Shown here in pieces: positions 9,717 through 20,815 of a stretch of DNA of 64,000 nucleotides. The translations under genes were made by a program, and so were the position numbers. Positions within the stretch are counted from its first letter, which is position 1; the number at the start of each line of letters is the position of its first letter. The notes below the pieces were generated by a model that made no database searches, had not been told where the DNA came from, and saw only the letters and a list, made by a program, of their open reading frames with translations. The DNA comes from Prorocentrum cordatum (taxonomy: Eukaryota; Sar; Dinophyceae; Prorocentrales; Prorocentraceae): positions 25,010 to 89,009 of the forward strand of contig CAUYUJ010002058.1 of assembly GCA_963575745.1 (NCBI GenBank). Reading direction: 5' to 3'.

Positions 9717-10972
9717 AAAAAGAACCGGAGCAGGCACATGACAATGAGAAGAAGATCGAGCGGGGAGTACACAAGAACACAGTGTTTGAGCTCAAGATCG
9801 GCACGTGCAACGCGATGGCGATGGGGGAAGACGGACACCATGATGTACACGAGCGTGCAAGCAAGCAGCCTTTCAGAGGGAGACTTACACGGCTGCAGGT
9901 GATACAACATGGCATACATATTTTGGGGATACAAGAAACCGGACAACCAACTGGAACAACACGTATGGATGGATGCATATTACTATCAGGTGGCGACGAC
10001 GGCGGAAAGTTGGGATGCGGACTACTGTTCAACACGACCGAGCCGTACGCATGCACAAGATCAGGAGTCAAGTACCTGCAGATACCACACTTCTGTCAAT
10101 TACACGCAGACCCAAGAAGATACATCGTACGACTCAAGGCCCTGCTAATAGAAGAGGTAATAGGAGTCTTCCACACACCACACCACGACCACAAGAAGAA
10201 GGAACGTCAATAATGGTGGAAGGAGACCAGGCGCCTGCAGGACAAGCTCAAGTGCACGATCGTGCTAATAGATGCAAACGGCGAGGTAACGCAAAGTGAT
10301 GGATACGAGCACATCGCTGGCAAATTTGGAGCGGAAAGGACGGACGAGAACGGCGCAACATTATTGAAATATGCCAGCGAGAACGACCTCACTGCAGTGG
10401 CCACGCATTACGACTCGGAGGACAGGTACACGCACGTACTCAGATACAGGCCCGACAAAAAGAACAAGCCGAACGAGTGGAAGACGACCCTGAAGCAGAT
10501 AGACCATGTATTACTGGGGCGTCATCTTCTCGACGCAGTGACCAGCGTTGCAACGCTGACAGATTGGGGCAATGGCACCAAGCATCCAGACCACATACCA
10601 GCGGCATTGGAAATATGTGCAGATGGCATACAATCAGAAAGGAAAGTGAGAAGAAAAAGGGTCGACATCAGGAAGCTGGAGCAAGAGGAACTACTAAGAG
10701 ATTGTCAGATGGAATTGGATGCTACGATGATACCATACTGGGAGGTGGGGGTCAACGAACATTGCGAGTCTGCCACAGAACAGCACAGACAGCTCTCAGA
10801 AAAGTACCTCGCGGAAGATAAAAAAAAAAACGGCAATCAAACCACACATAGCTCGAACAACAATGGGGCTGGTGAGATTGGGGCGGCACGTGCAACTTGC
10901 GATGAAGAGATATTTAACGAAAAAGCCTGGGCCCTTCACACTACTACGACGACATCTCCCAGGACAAATTGA
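9713..10972 (+). CDS. AP-type endonuclease domain of the LINE
   Basis: Exonuclease-endonuclease-phosphatase fold. Motifs in order are G-T-C-N-A (Asn codon at 9809), G-I-Q-E-T-G (Glu codon at 9935), K-L-G-C-G-L-L-F-N, L-I-D-A-N-G (Asp codon at 10271), I-D-H-V-L-L-G, and P-D-H-I-P (10586, in place of the usual S-D-H). The enzyme nicks target DNA to prime reverse transcription. A TAA at 10211 interrupts the frame between the GFH-like region and D-A-N-G; the frame then resumes unchanged, so one point mutation separates the halves. A basic tail follows the last motif. There is no ATG at 9713; the listed start is only the open limit, and the natural protein may be fused to RNase H by a shift of frame. 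Confidence 0.82.
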
Positions 10973-11800
10973 TGAACTGGCACCAGGGGAGTCAGAATGG
11001 AGGGTGGACGCGGATAACCTGCAGCTGGCGATTGACACGTATAATGCGGGAGTGATAGAACTTGACAGGATGGCATGGGGAGCGAACGAGTTCCTTAAGG
11101 ATACCAAGAAACACCTGCGGAAGGCACTCAGAGAAGACAAGGCCAAGCTCATCAGCGACAAAGCAGCTGAGATAGTGGACTACATCCAGCAGAACAAACA
11201 CGAGAGAGAGTGGAGCAAGGTGGACATGATTCTCAAGATGAGCGACAGGAAAAATAAGAAGTTTGTTGGGGGAGGACGATTGCCACATAGAGAAAATGTC
11301 ACTGGAGAACCAGCTCAAACGCAAGAAGAAGCGGATGAGGCAATGCTGAGGCACTTTGCGAAAGCCGAGGACGCGGACGTCATGGGCAAAACAGCGGTGG
11401 AGGAGCTATACCATAAGAGAAAGAACGACTACGCGGATACCTTCATGCAGGACATTGAGACCGTCCCCACCAGATATGATATACAGCAGAGCTACAAGAC
11501 AACCAAACGAAGGCGGGCGGCTGGACCAGATAACATATTGGACGACGTGCTAAGAGCCACAGCGAAGTCTCCAGCAAGATGGCGGCACCCAGTATACTTC
11601 AAAACGGCGCTATATCTACAGGAACCCATTGCGTTCAAGGAGGCTACATTTTGCGGGATGCCAAAGTCAGGACCTTCAAGTTGGAAATGGGAACACCTCA
11701 GAAATATATGTTTGAACAATGTTGTGGGAAAACCTTATCATAAATGGCTGAGGTCGGCGCTGGGAAAAAATACTACACCACATGATCAGAGACGTGCAAG
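10863..11800 (+). CDS. LINE reverse transcriptase, N-terminal fingers
   Basis: Open in a new frame that overlaps the end of the endonuclease frame. It has a long helical, Lys/Glu-rich linker and then R-R-R-A-A-G-P-D-N-I at 11512-11535. This is the conserved (K/R)-A-x-G-P-D-G/N motif at the start of LINE RTs. The region L-N-N-V-V-G-K-P-Y-H-K-W near 11715 fits the strand before motif A. Beyond about 11790 this frame gives unrelated sequence while the +1 frame picks up the RT, so a frameshift lies there. Confidence 0.75.
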
Positions 11801-12261
11801 TTGGAGGAAGAAGGGGAATGGGAGCGCCAACGGCTGGACATCTCATCAGGACAGCTGTATCACTTATGGCAAAGAAAGGCAAGTCAACACTCATGATATA
11901 TGTGGATTTAAAGAGCGCTTTCTATACGATTGTTCGGCCGATGCGGGTTGCAATGGACCATTCTGAGGAGGACATTGAGGAAATACTACAGAGAAGTACG
12001 ATACCACAACAATTCCGACCACAACTGGAGATAGCGCTAGCAGCACCACCAGCCGTACAAGGGCCACGCGCACCAGCACCGCTATGGGCAATGCTATCAG
12101 AGTCAGCGAGGGTAACATGGTACCATCCACCGACAACGGACCTGGCGGCGGTGGCAAAGCGAGGCGCGAGGGCAGGCAATTCAATTGCCGATTCCTTCTT
12201 CAATGTCATATATAGGACGCCGCTGGACGAGATCAGTGAGTACATGAGGGAAATGACATAA
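11782..12261 (+). CDS. LINE reverse transcriptase palm, motifs A and B
   Basis: Contains G-x-R-R-G-M-G-A-P-T-A-G-H-L at its start (the Q-x-G-x-x-P-G-R-G-like loop), motif A Y-V-D-L-K-S-A-F-Y at 11899-11925 with its catalytic Asp codon at 11905, and motif B R-G-A-R-A-G-N-S-I-A-D-S-F-F-N at 12160-12204. Motif B in the R-G-x-R-x-G-x-S-x-A-D form, rather than P-Q-G-S, is typical of many dinoflagellate LINE RTs. The frame stops at 12259; motif C is in the next frame. Confidence 0.85.
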   Translation: MIRDVQVGGRRGMGAPTAGHLIRTAVSLMAKKGKSTLMIYVDLKSAFYTIVRPMRVAMDHSEEDIEEILQRSTIPQQFRPQLEIALAAPPAVQGPRAPAPLWAMLSESARVTWYHPPTTDLAAVAKRGARAGNSIADSFFNVIYRTPLDEISEYMREMT

Positions 12262-12733
12262 CGCCGGATGTGAGGTAGAACGTACATACACAAACGAGGA
12301 GGACGCGACCACAGAGATCACGGATGTTAGCTACGTCGACGACACGGCAATACCCACTGTGGTTGCAGATAACCAAAAGATAGAAGAACACATGCAGGCG
12401 GTATTCCCCACAATTCATATTACAATGGTAAAGTACGGCTTCGAGCTCAATTACAAACCAGGGAAAACGGCGGCGACATTACACCTGGCAGGGCCAGACT
12501 TGATGGAGGCGAAGTGGGAATTCAAAAAAGAAGGAGGCGTAAAGGTTGACATCGAGAGCATCAACGAGTCAGTGACAGTGGTGGCAGCGTACAAACATCT
12601 CGGGGTGGAGCTAATTGCGGACAACACATGGCAACCAGAGATACAGAAGCGCGCCATTTGCCACAAGCAGGAGATGAAGAACTTGAAAACGATATGTGTA
12701 CAAACCCAAAGATCACGGCAAAGGACAAACTAA
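12257..12733 (+). CDS. LINE reverse transcriptase palm, YVDD motif C and motif D
   Basis: Motif C, V-S-Y-V-D-D-T-A, lies at 12326-12349 with the catalytic Asp pair. Motif D-like N-Y-K-P-G-K-T-A follows near 12450, and Y-K-H-L-G-V-E-L at 12590-12613 is the conserved K-x-L-G element at the start of the thumb. The frame enters after a shift near 12257 and fails at about 12700, where the next frame takes over. Confidence 0.85.
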   Translation, partial: HNAGCEVERTYTNEEDATTEITDVSYVDDTAIPTVVADNQKIEEHMQAVFPTIHITMVKYGFELNYKPGKTAATLHLAGPDLMEAKWEFKKEGGVKVDIESINESVTVVAAYKHLGVELIADNTWQPEIQKRAICHKQEMKNLKTICVQTQRSRQRTN

Positions 12734-13140
12734 ATTATACGAAGAGCTATGCGGCCAGCAAGTTATTATGGCAAAGCGAAACATGGCCGCCGATGTCCAA
12801 GATGGTCCAACAAATCGCAGAGACAGCATATGGAAAAGGCATGCGGCAAGCTTTAAGACAAAAGACCAGACCGAAAGAAGCACGCACGACGGAGCCGATA
12901 ACAGACAAGGAGCTGCACGCCGAGGCAAAGACTGGGAATCTGGCAACACTACTCAGATACAGGCGGCTACGTTTCTTGAAGGCAATCATTACCAGCGGCC
13001 CGTCGAATTTAAGACGCGCGCTCGACGAGTTAGATACTATTGCGAGAACGAGAACCTGGGCGTCCATGCTAGAGGAGGACCTAATATGGCTGGCAGATCT
13101 TACTGACACGGATACGGAACCAAGAAAAGGGAAAACATTG
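12694..13140 (+). CDS. LINE reverse transcriptase thumb and connection
   Basis: In the frame open from 12628, sequence from about 12694 reads as an RT thumb: helices with K-S-Y-A-A-S-K-L-L-W-Q-S, then G-K-G-M-R-Q-A-L-R and L-R-Y-R-R-L-R-F-L-K-A-I, the arrangement seen after YVDD in LINE RTs. It is cut at 13140 by the satellite-bearing insertion; codons after that point belong to the inserted DNA. The downstream remainder appears at 16079. Confidence 0.7.
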
Positions 13141-13232
13141 TTCACTGCGTGGGGATCCCCATATGTGCATCTCCTTGCTGGCGCTCCCTTGGTGGTGGGA
13201 CTCGGTGAGGACGAATCTGGATTTAAGTGTGA

Positions 13233-14541
<1,309 letters not shown>

Positions 14542-14564
14542 CTCTTCGCTACTGGCTTCTGACG

Positions 14565-14695
14565 GAGTCTGGGTTAGGTGAGCCTGAGTGTGGGTGAGTC
14601 TGAGTATGGGTACGTCTGTGTGTGCCTGACTCTGAAGAAATGAATCTGAGTGTGAGTGAGCTTGTGTATGAGTGAGTCTGGGTGCGAGTCTGAAT
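14565..14695 (+). repeat. TGAGTCTG-type minisatellite
   Basis: Degenerate array of TGAG(T/C)(C/A)TG units. The same motif forms longer arrays inside copy B at 44420-44635 and 45378-45700, tying the two insertions together. Confidence 0.75.
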
Positions 14696-15772
14696 CCCAA
14701 TGGTGCCCCTGGCAGCGTCTGGCGACTAGGAGGCCCGGGTCGACTCCTCTTTGGGAAGCCAAAATGTTGCCACTGGCAGCGTTTGGTGACTATGAAGCCC
14801 CTGGTGGGCCCCCCCTGGGGCTCCCAAATGATGCCCCTGGCAGCGTTTTGCGACCATGAGGCTCTCAAGAGATACATGTTGGGGACGCCAAACGGCAATT
14901 CTAGCTGAGGCGTCCCACCAAAATCGGCGCGAACGGGCTCGTGAGATCAGCCAGGGTGGCTCCCCCTTGGGGCTCCCAAATGATGCCCCTGGCAGCGTTT
15001 TGTGACCATGAGGCTCTCAAGAGATACATGTTGGGGGCGCCAAACGGCAATTCTAGCTGAGACGTCCCACCAAAATCGGCGCGAACGGGCTCGTGAGATC
15101 AGCCAGGGTGGCTCCCCCTTGGGGCTCCCAAATGATGCCCCTGGCAGCGTTTTGTGACCATGAGGCTCTCAAGAGATACATGTTGGGGGCGCCAAACGGC
15201 AATTCTAGCTGAGACGTCCCACCAAAATCGGCGCGAACGGGCTCGTGAGATCAGCCAGGGTGGCTCCCCCTTGGGGCTCCCAAATGATGCCCCTGGCAGC
15301 GTTTTGTGACCATGAGGCTCTCAAGAGAGACATGTTGGGGAGGCCAAACGGCAATTTTAGCTGAGACGTCCCGCCAAAATCGGCGCGAACGGGCTCGTGA
15401 GATCAGCCAGGGTGGCTCCCCCTTGGGGCTCCCAAATGATGCCCCTGGCAGCGTTTTGTGACCATGAGGCTCTCAAGAGATACATGTTGGGGAGGCCAAA
15501 CGGCAATTCTAGCTGAGACGTCCCACCAAAATCGGCGCGAACGGGCTCGTGAGATCAGCCAGGGTGGCTCCCCCTTGGGGCTCCCAAATGATGCCCCTGG
15601 CAGCGTTTTGTGACCATGAGGCTCTCAAGAGAGACATGTTGGGGAGGCCAAACGGCAATTTTAGCTGAGACGTCCCACCAAAATCGGCGCGAACGGGCTC
15701 GTGAGATCAGCCAGGGTGGCTCCCCCTTGGGGCTCCCAAATGATGCCCCTGGCAGCGTTTTGTGATCATGAG
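14696..15772 (+). repeat. 152-bp satellite array 1
   Basis: The anchor CTCCCAAATGATGCCCC occurs at 14821, 14973, 15125, 15277, 15429, 15581 and 15733, a spacing of exactly 152 bp each time. A shorter, degenerate ~71-bp lead-in precedes the first unit. Copies 2 and 3 are almost identical. Copies 4 and 6 share GAGAGACATG and AATTTTAG while copy 5 does not, hinting at dimer-wise homogenisation. There is no coding potential. Confidence 0.97.
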
Positions 15773-15774
15773 AG

Positions 15775-15977
15775 AGTGTGAGTGAAATCTCTTATCTTGT
15801 CTTAGCTTATCTTATATCAACTCATCTTATCGCATCATATCTTGTCTTATCTTATTACTCCATAGGCTGTCTTATCTTATATAGTATCCTACCTTGTCAT
15901 ATATCTTATCTTACCTTATCATATCTTGTGCTATCTTATCTTATCTTGTAGTATCTTATCTTGTCTTGTCTTATCTG
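15775..15977. repeat. (TTATC/TTGTC)n pentanucleotide tract
   Basis: Degenerate 5-bp repeat, CTTATCTTATCTTGT and variants, between the satellite array and the conserved right end of copy A. Confidence 0.9.
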
Positions 15978-16078
15978 GTGATTATCATTGGGAGGAGGGA
16001 GGCGCGAGCGGGAGGAAGGAGGAGCAGTGGGAGGCGTCAGAGTAATAACAAGAACCCCCAATCCTTAGGATATGGGGA

Positions 16079-16490
16079 AGAATGGATACGAATGATCAAA
16101 AACGAGGGCAAAGAGCATGGCAGAAGATGCAGAGAAGCATGGAACAAGCAGATGGACAAAGACGCGGACGAGGCAAACGACGACAAATGGAAAAGAATTT
16201 GGCAGATATTTTTAAAGCAGATGGCAGTCACACCATGGAAAGAGTTGGAACATGATGCGCAGTATATATGTTACGAATGTGGTTTCACAATTGCAGATAT
16301 TGGGGCGTGGAAACGACACAGAAAGAACCATATGCCAATAGACGCAGCGCGCAGATACGCCACCAGCTCAATTTGCCAGTCGTGCGGAAAGGATTTTCAA
16401 CAAGGCCGAGATTGATAATACATTTGCGGCACAGATGCAGGATGTCTCAGATGGTACAGAAAAAATCAGCAGCCCATGCAGTATGAAGAG
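16079..16490 (+). CDS. LINE C-terminal region with two C2H2 zinc fingers
   Basis: After the insertion, coding resumes with W-I-R-M-I-K-N-E-G-K and a charged helical stretch. A classical finger follows: Cys codons at 16269 and 16278, His codons at 16317 and 16329 (C-x2-C-x12-H-x3-H). A second finger begins with Cys codons at 16374 and 16383 but is broken by a frameshift near 16392; its two His residues (H-L-R-H) appear in another frame, which stops by 16486. Zinc fingers after the RT are common in dinoflagellate LINEs and are expected to bind nucleic acid. This part is decayed. Confidence 0.7.
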
Positions 16491-17411
16491 GCTTGGGATA
16501 TGTATGACAGGGATATGGAAGAGACAAGAAGAATGAAACAACGAGGACATAGACCTGAGAAAGCATTGGTTCCATGTACTAAAGTGGACAGGGCAGAGCA
16601 CAGCGACGATCAGAGAGAAGAAGTGGACGGAGCTGAAACAAGCCAAGAGAAAGGCAACATACTGGCACCTCAAATTCAACCAAGAAGAGAATGGATGGAG
16701 AGAACTACGGAGATCCCCGACATGGCGAACCAGAACCAGCAGTACGTGCTCTATGCCACATCGGCGAGAAGAAGAAAAGGAGACTACATGGACGCCATGG
16801 AGCAGGAGATCAGCAAGGCAGCGAACACCGAGGACGACTGCAGCATGATAGGCATGGCTTGCACCCAGCTGAATGAGGAGATGGTCAGCAAGTGGAGAGA
16901 CAACTTCGACAAAGGCATCGTGGCAGCAGTAATGATAGCAACACCGACGGGTACACATACAGCGGAGTGCAGAGACGACGACAAGCCATGGGGAACATGG
17001 ACGACCACTACAACGAGGAGAAGAACGATGCTCATCGAGGAGAACGACCAGATACGGAATGGAATACTGCTGGCCGGCCATGCCGCGCTGCAGAACATCC
17101 CCGTGATCTTCGAGATCAGGCCGCAGATTGCGAACACGCCTGAGGTGATAGAGCTTCGGGATCTGGCGGCCTGCCAGATGCTGGAACTCAGGGAAGTGAT
17201 GAGTAGCTTTAGAGCACGAGCAGGACGCACACTCCTGACGGCAAACCTGCCAGGGGTATGCGACGTATGCCAGGCCAGGCCAGAGAGAAGTATATCTGAA
17301 TGTATAGTCAAGTCCTGGGGGGGGAGACATTGTTGGTCCAGGGAGCCAGACGTCCCTGGACCCGACTGGGCTGATTTCTGGCCCCTCGACCCATTCCCCC
17401 CCCAGGACTAA
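16476..17411 (+). CDS. LINE C-terminal tail, function not recognised
   Basis: A 311-codon open frame, hydrophilic at first and then more globular. Near its end sit V-C-D-V-C-Q-A and a cluster of Trp/Pro residues. Its base composition matches the rest of the LINE until about 17290 and then turns GC-rich. It is likely the end of the retroelement protein, but no domain can be named. The true stop of the element may be before the GC-rich part. Confidence 0.45.
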   Translation: MQYEEAWDMYDRDMEETRRMKQRGHRPEKALVPCTKVDRAEHSDDQREEVDGAETSQEKGNILAPQIQPRREWMERTTEIPDMANQNQQYVLYATSARRRKGDYMDAMEQEISKAANTEDDCSMIGMACTQLNEEMVSKWRDNFDKGIVAAVMIATPTGTHTAECRDDDKPWGTWTTTTTRRRTMLIEENDQIRNGILLAGHAALQNIPVIFEIRPQIANTPEVIELRDLAACQMLELREVMSSFRARAGRTLLTANLPGVCDVCQARPERSISECIVKSWGGRHCWSREPDVPGPDWADFWPLDPFPPQD

Positions 17412-17764
17412 CGGTTGCCTCCGAACGGAGGGCGTAGCATGCCGCAGCTGCGAGAGCTATGCGAGGCGGAGTCGGTAGCGACAGGCCACACTACCGACTC
17501 CAGTGCCGTGGCACACCCCTAGCCTGTGGGGGCCTTTTCCTCCCTTCTCTTTCCTTGGATCACGATCGATTCGATCTCCTCCTCGTCCCCCTCGCCGAGC
17601 GAACCGTCCGCGAGTGGCCGCCGCTTGCCGCTGCCGCTGCTGGCCGTACAGCTGGCCCGCCTAGCGCGCTCTGTCGCGGGTGCCGCGGCACCCGTATCGG
17701 GGTGCGGTCGGGCTCTTCCCGAACCGCGCGGCGACCCGCCCCATGCGCTGGGAACAGAACGGAT
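17412..17764. other. Intergenic GC-rich DNA
   Basis: GC-rich sequence with open frames in all phases but no motif. No gene is supported. Confidence 0.5.
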
Positions 17765-17930
17765 GGAGGAGGAGGAGGAGGAGGAGGAGGAGGAGGAAGA
17801 GGAGGAGGAGGAGGAGGAGGATGGCGTAGGAAGAGGGGGAGGCGGAGGAGGGAAGGAGGAGGAATAGGCGGAGGAGGAGGAGGAGGAGGAGGAGGAGGAG
17901 GAGGAGGGAGGAGGAGGAGGGGGGAGGTTG
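17765..17930. repeat. (GGA)n purine tract
   Basis: GGA repeat with GAA interruptions; the minus strand reads poly-Pro or poly-Ser. Confidence 0.95.
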
Positions 17931-19355
17931 GCGATGCCCGGCGCGGCTGCGCGGAGTGCGTGCGCGATTCCATGGAGCTTGGCATCGCTCGGACGTGCGC
18001 AGCTTACCCTTGGCCAGGACCATCGAGGAGCATCCTGGATCATCTAGCAAAGCAACGCACGCGCACGAGGGCGAGGAACGCACGGGGAGCGGACGTCCGA
18101 GCTGTGGTGAGTTGAGGGCCGGGAAGGGAGAGCCCACAGGGCCAGTCAAGGAACAACGAGTGTGGCAGCGGCGGCGGCGGCAGTCGAGAGGTGCAGAGGC
18201 GGCCCCGCCCGCGGGCCGGAACGGCCAGGTCCAGAATCCTCGGACTTCTGGGAGAGCGGGCCCTTACGCTGGGGCCCCTCCCGGCGCCCGGTGGGTGGGG
18301 TGCTGGTCGAGAGGTCGCCCCAGGACGCCCGCATTCTTCCTGGACTTGCCCGCGGCAAGGCCCGCCATCTCGGCCCGATATCCTGGTTGACCCAGCGGGG
18401 GGTCCAGCTGAAAGGGGGTGGTTCAAAAAAGCAGGTCCGATAGACTTGTGGGGTTGCAGTTTCTTGGGGCGTGCAGTACGTTTTTGTGCGCAACTGTACT
18501 GCTGGATTTCCGCGTGCGATACATTCGCCACAATACAATGCAATCCAATTCTCTGGCGCAATACATGTGCAATACTATTGCCCCACATCTCTTGCACCAC
18601 CCCCTTTCACAGCTGGATCCCTTTGGGGTCGACCAAATATTTCCAGACCCCGAACCAGACCTCCGGATCGGTTCTGGAGGACGCCGCGCCGATCGCGGCG
18701 GCCACCATTTAGGGGGGGCATGGTGTCTGTCAGGGAGGGGCATGCGCCCCGTCCTGACCCCCTCCTCGGCTTTGCGAGGAAGACGCGGCTCATGGTGAGC
18801 CACATAGCGACAGAGAGAGTTGCCAAACATCAAGGGCTTAAAAAACGCCCCTACCCTGGTTTATGAGGCGCTGTGCGCTGAAACTCCTGTGGGCTGACAG
18901 GGTAAACCCTGCCTGATGTGGGGCGTCCTGGCGTCCTCTAGGTTTTGGGGGTTCCCAGGAGGCTTACAAACCACGCACTTGTAACCCAGGGTAGGGTCGT
19001 TTTTTCATCCTTCAAAAACAAGGGATGCCCAACATGGGCAGTCATGTTTCTCTTGGTCGGGGGTCGAGTATCATGCAACTACACCGTGCCAGTGCAGCAC
19101 TAGTGTGGTGACGCCACGAGCACCGCCCAGGATGCTGTAACATGTGGCATCGCTGATGTCGATTCCTTGGGGCCCCAGCGAGGTTGATCTGGGCCGTCTT
19201 GGGGCTTAATTAGACCGTCTTCGTGTCATCTTGGGCTCCTCTCGGCGGTTTTGTCGCCTCTGTGGGGGGAAGGGGGAGAACGTTTGGCGGATGGGAGGGG
19301 AGGGGGAGGCGTTCGAGCGTTTTGGTTTGGCCACCTTGCTAAGCTACACCTGCAC
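17931..19355. other. Intergenic DNA, includes a near-palindrome at 18729-18758
   Basis: No gene recognised. A 30-bp near-palindrome, GTCAGGGAGGGGCAT facing GCGCCCCGTCCTGAC, sits at 18729-18758. The stretch 18505-18590 repeats GCAATAC and CAATAC several times. Open frames carry no known motif. Confidence 0.45.
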
Positions 19356-19432
19356 TCCCTCTCTCTATCTCTTTTTTTGTTTCTCTCTCTCTCTCTCTTT
19401 CTCTCCCTCTCCCTCTCTCCCCAAGAGGGCAA
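19356..19432. repeat. CT-rich microsatellite
   Basis: CTCTCTCT with a short T-run, imperfect. Confidence 0.85.
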
Positions 19433-20094
19433 ACAGGTGAAAGTATATCCTGAGACTGCTCTTGTTCTGACCCCCGCTTGGGCACCGTCGCCGTCTGCGG
19501 TAGATAGATGTCGCACTGACGTGCTAGCTCCCGCTGGGCTCAGAATGGACGGCTTGTGGCCTCCTTTCGCGTGCGATAGGACTGCAGAGCTGTCTGAAGA
19601 TCTTCTTGCTGATGATAGAAAAAGCGCGAGGACTTCTGATAAGTCCCGCCGCCTTCTCAGAAGGCCTTCCCTTTTCATTTTCCCACCTCGCTCGCTGCCG
19701 AGTAGAGGAACAGTATGAGAGGGAGCTTCAAGAACCAACTCCAAATGCAGAATAATCGTAGACGACATGAGCATGATTGTTCGGGGGTCTGCGTGGACCT
19801 CTTTGATGGGCGCTGGACTCCACTGACGGCGCCGCTCATAGCGCGCTCCGCGCGCCAGGGAGGGGGGTACATCGCAGATTCAAAAAACCCGCGTAGACCG
19901 CCAGGATTTTCAGGGTTATCAGTTTCTCTCGTCTTCTCCTTCTTACTACGAGGCAGCGGTATGGCTGGTACTGCTGGAGAGGACCGCGTGACGTGCTATG
20001 CGTCTGGCCATGGGTCGATGTTGCTGGGCGGGACGAAAGAGTCTTCATGAAGGAATGATGTCCTCAGTGGCAACGACAGTGGGGGACTGGCCCC

Positions 20095-20250
20095 AGGGGA
20101 GGGTCAGCATCGACCCCCAATCGCCCATTCATCGCCAATCGGGGCCTGAACGCCCCACCCCGATCAGAAACGCGCGGTTTCACTATCAGATGCCCATCGT
20201 TGGTCTATCGGCGATGTATCGCAGATTACGGTACCAGACATCGTTTCCCC
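20095..20250. mobile_element. MITE family D, copy 1
   Basis: Shares the ordered blocks GCATCGACCCCCA, TCGCCxATCGGGGCC, GCGGTTT and ATCGGCGATGTATCGC with 30948-31096 and 46927-47077. The right terminal repeat is diverged in this copy. Confidence 0.6.
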
Positions 20251-20679
20251 TTAGCCATTCTTCTTTTCCGACCCCCTTCTCTTCATGTACGTCGCGTTGT
20301 GGGTCTGTGCGCCCAGACCCAGACGCTCATTTCTGCTTTGGTTTGCTTCCTAGAGTCAGTTGTATGATCTGTCAGATTGTTGTATCTTCACCTGCCCTCA
20401 CCTTCTAAAACAGTTTCAGCTTATGCTCGAAAGCATTATATACAAAAAACATGTATATGATATGGTCATCTACGAATTACATATGCGATGGCAGTAATAC
20501 CCTACATGCTAACGAATCAGATCTGTGAGTGCAGAAATCACATGTTCCATTCACGAATAAGATATGTGTGTGCAGCCCGAGCTCGACTAGAGTGTCCTCT
20601 TCTTCCTCGGGTGCCGTGGCCGCAGCCGCAGGGCACCCCTCAGGGGCCCTAGAGGGGCCCCTTTTCTGCATCCCTCGCT

Positions 20680-20815
20680 GCCCCCAATTGATATTGCCCC
20701 CCACTTAGTTCCCCCCAGTTATATGAATTCGCCCCCCCCCCAATCAATTCGCCCCCCAATTGATTCGCCCTCGCTGCCCCCCACTGATGTTGCCCCCCCA
20801 ATCAGTTCGCGCCCA
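20680..20815. repeat. Short tandem repeat, ATTCGCCCCCCAATTG type
   Basis: About seven imperfect 16-19 bp units built from CCCCCCAATTGAT or CCCCCCACT-like blocks. The minus strand reads as I-N-W-G-repeats, which is not a convincing protein. Confidence 0.75.

Noticed and set aside
14696-15772. CRISPR-like regular array
   Set aside because: The units are contiguous 152-bp repeats with no spacers between them, in a eukaryotic context with no cas genes.
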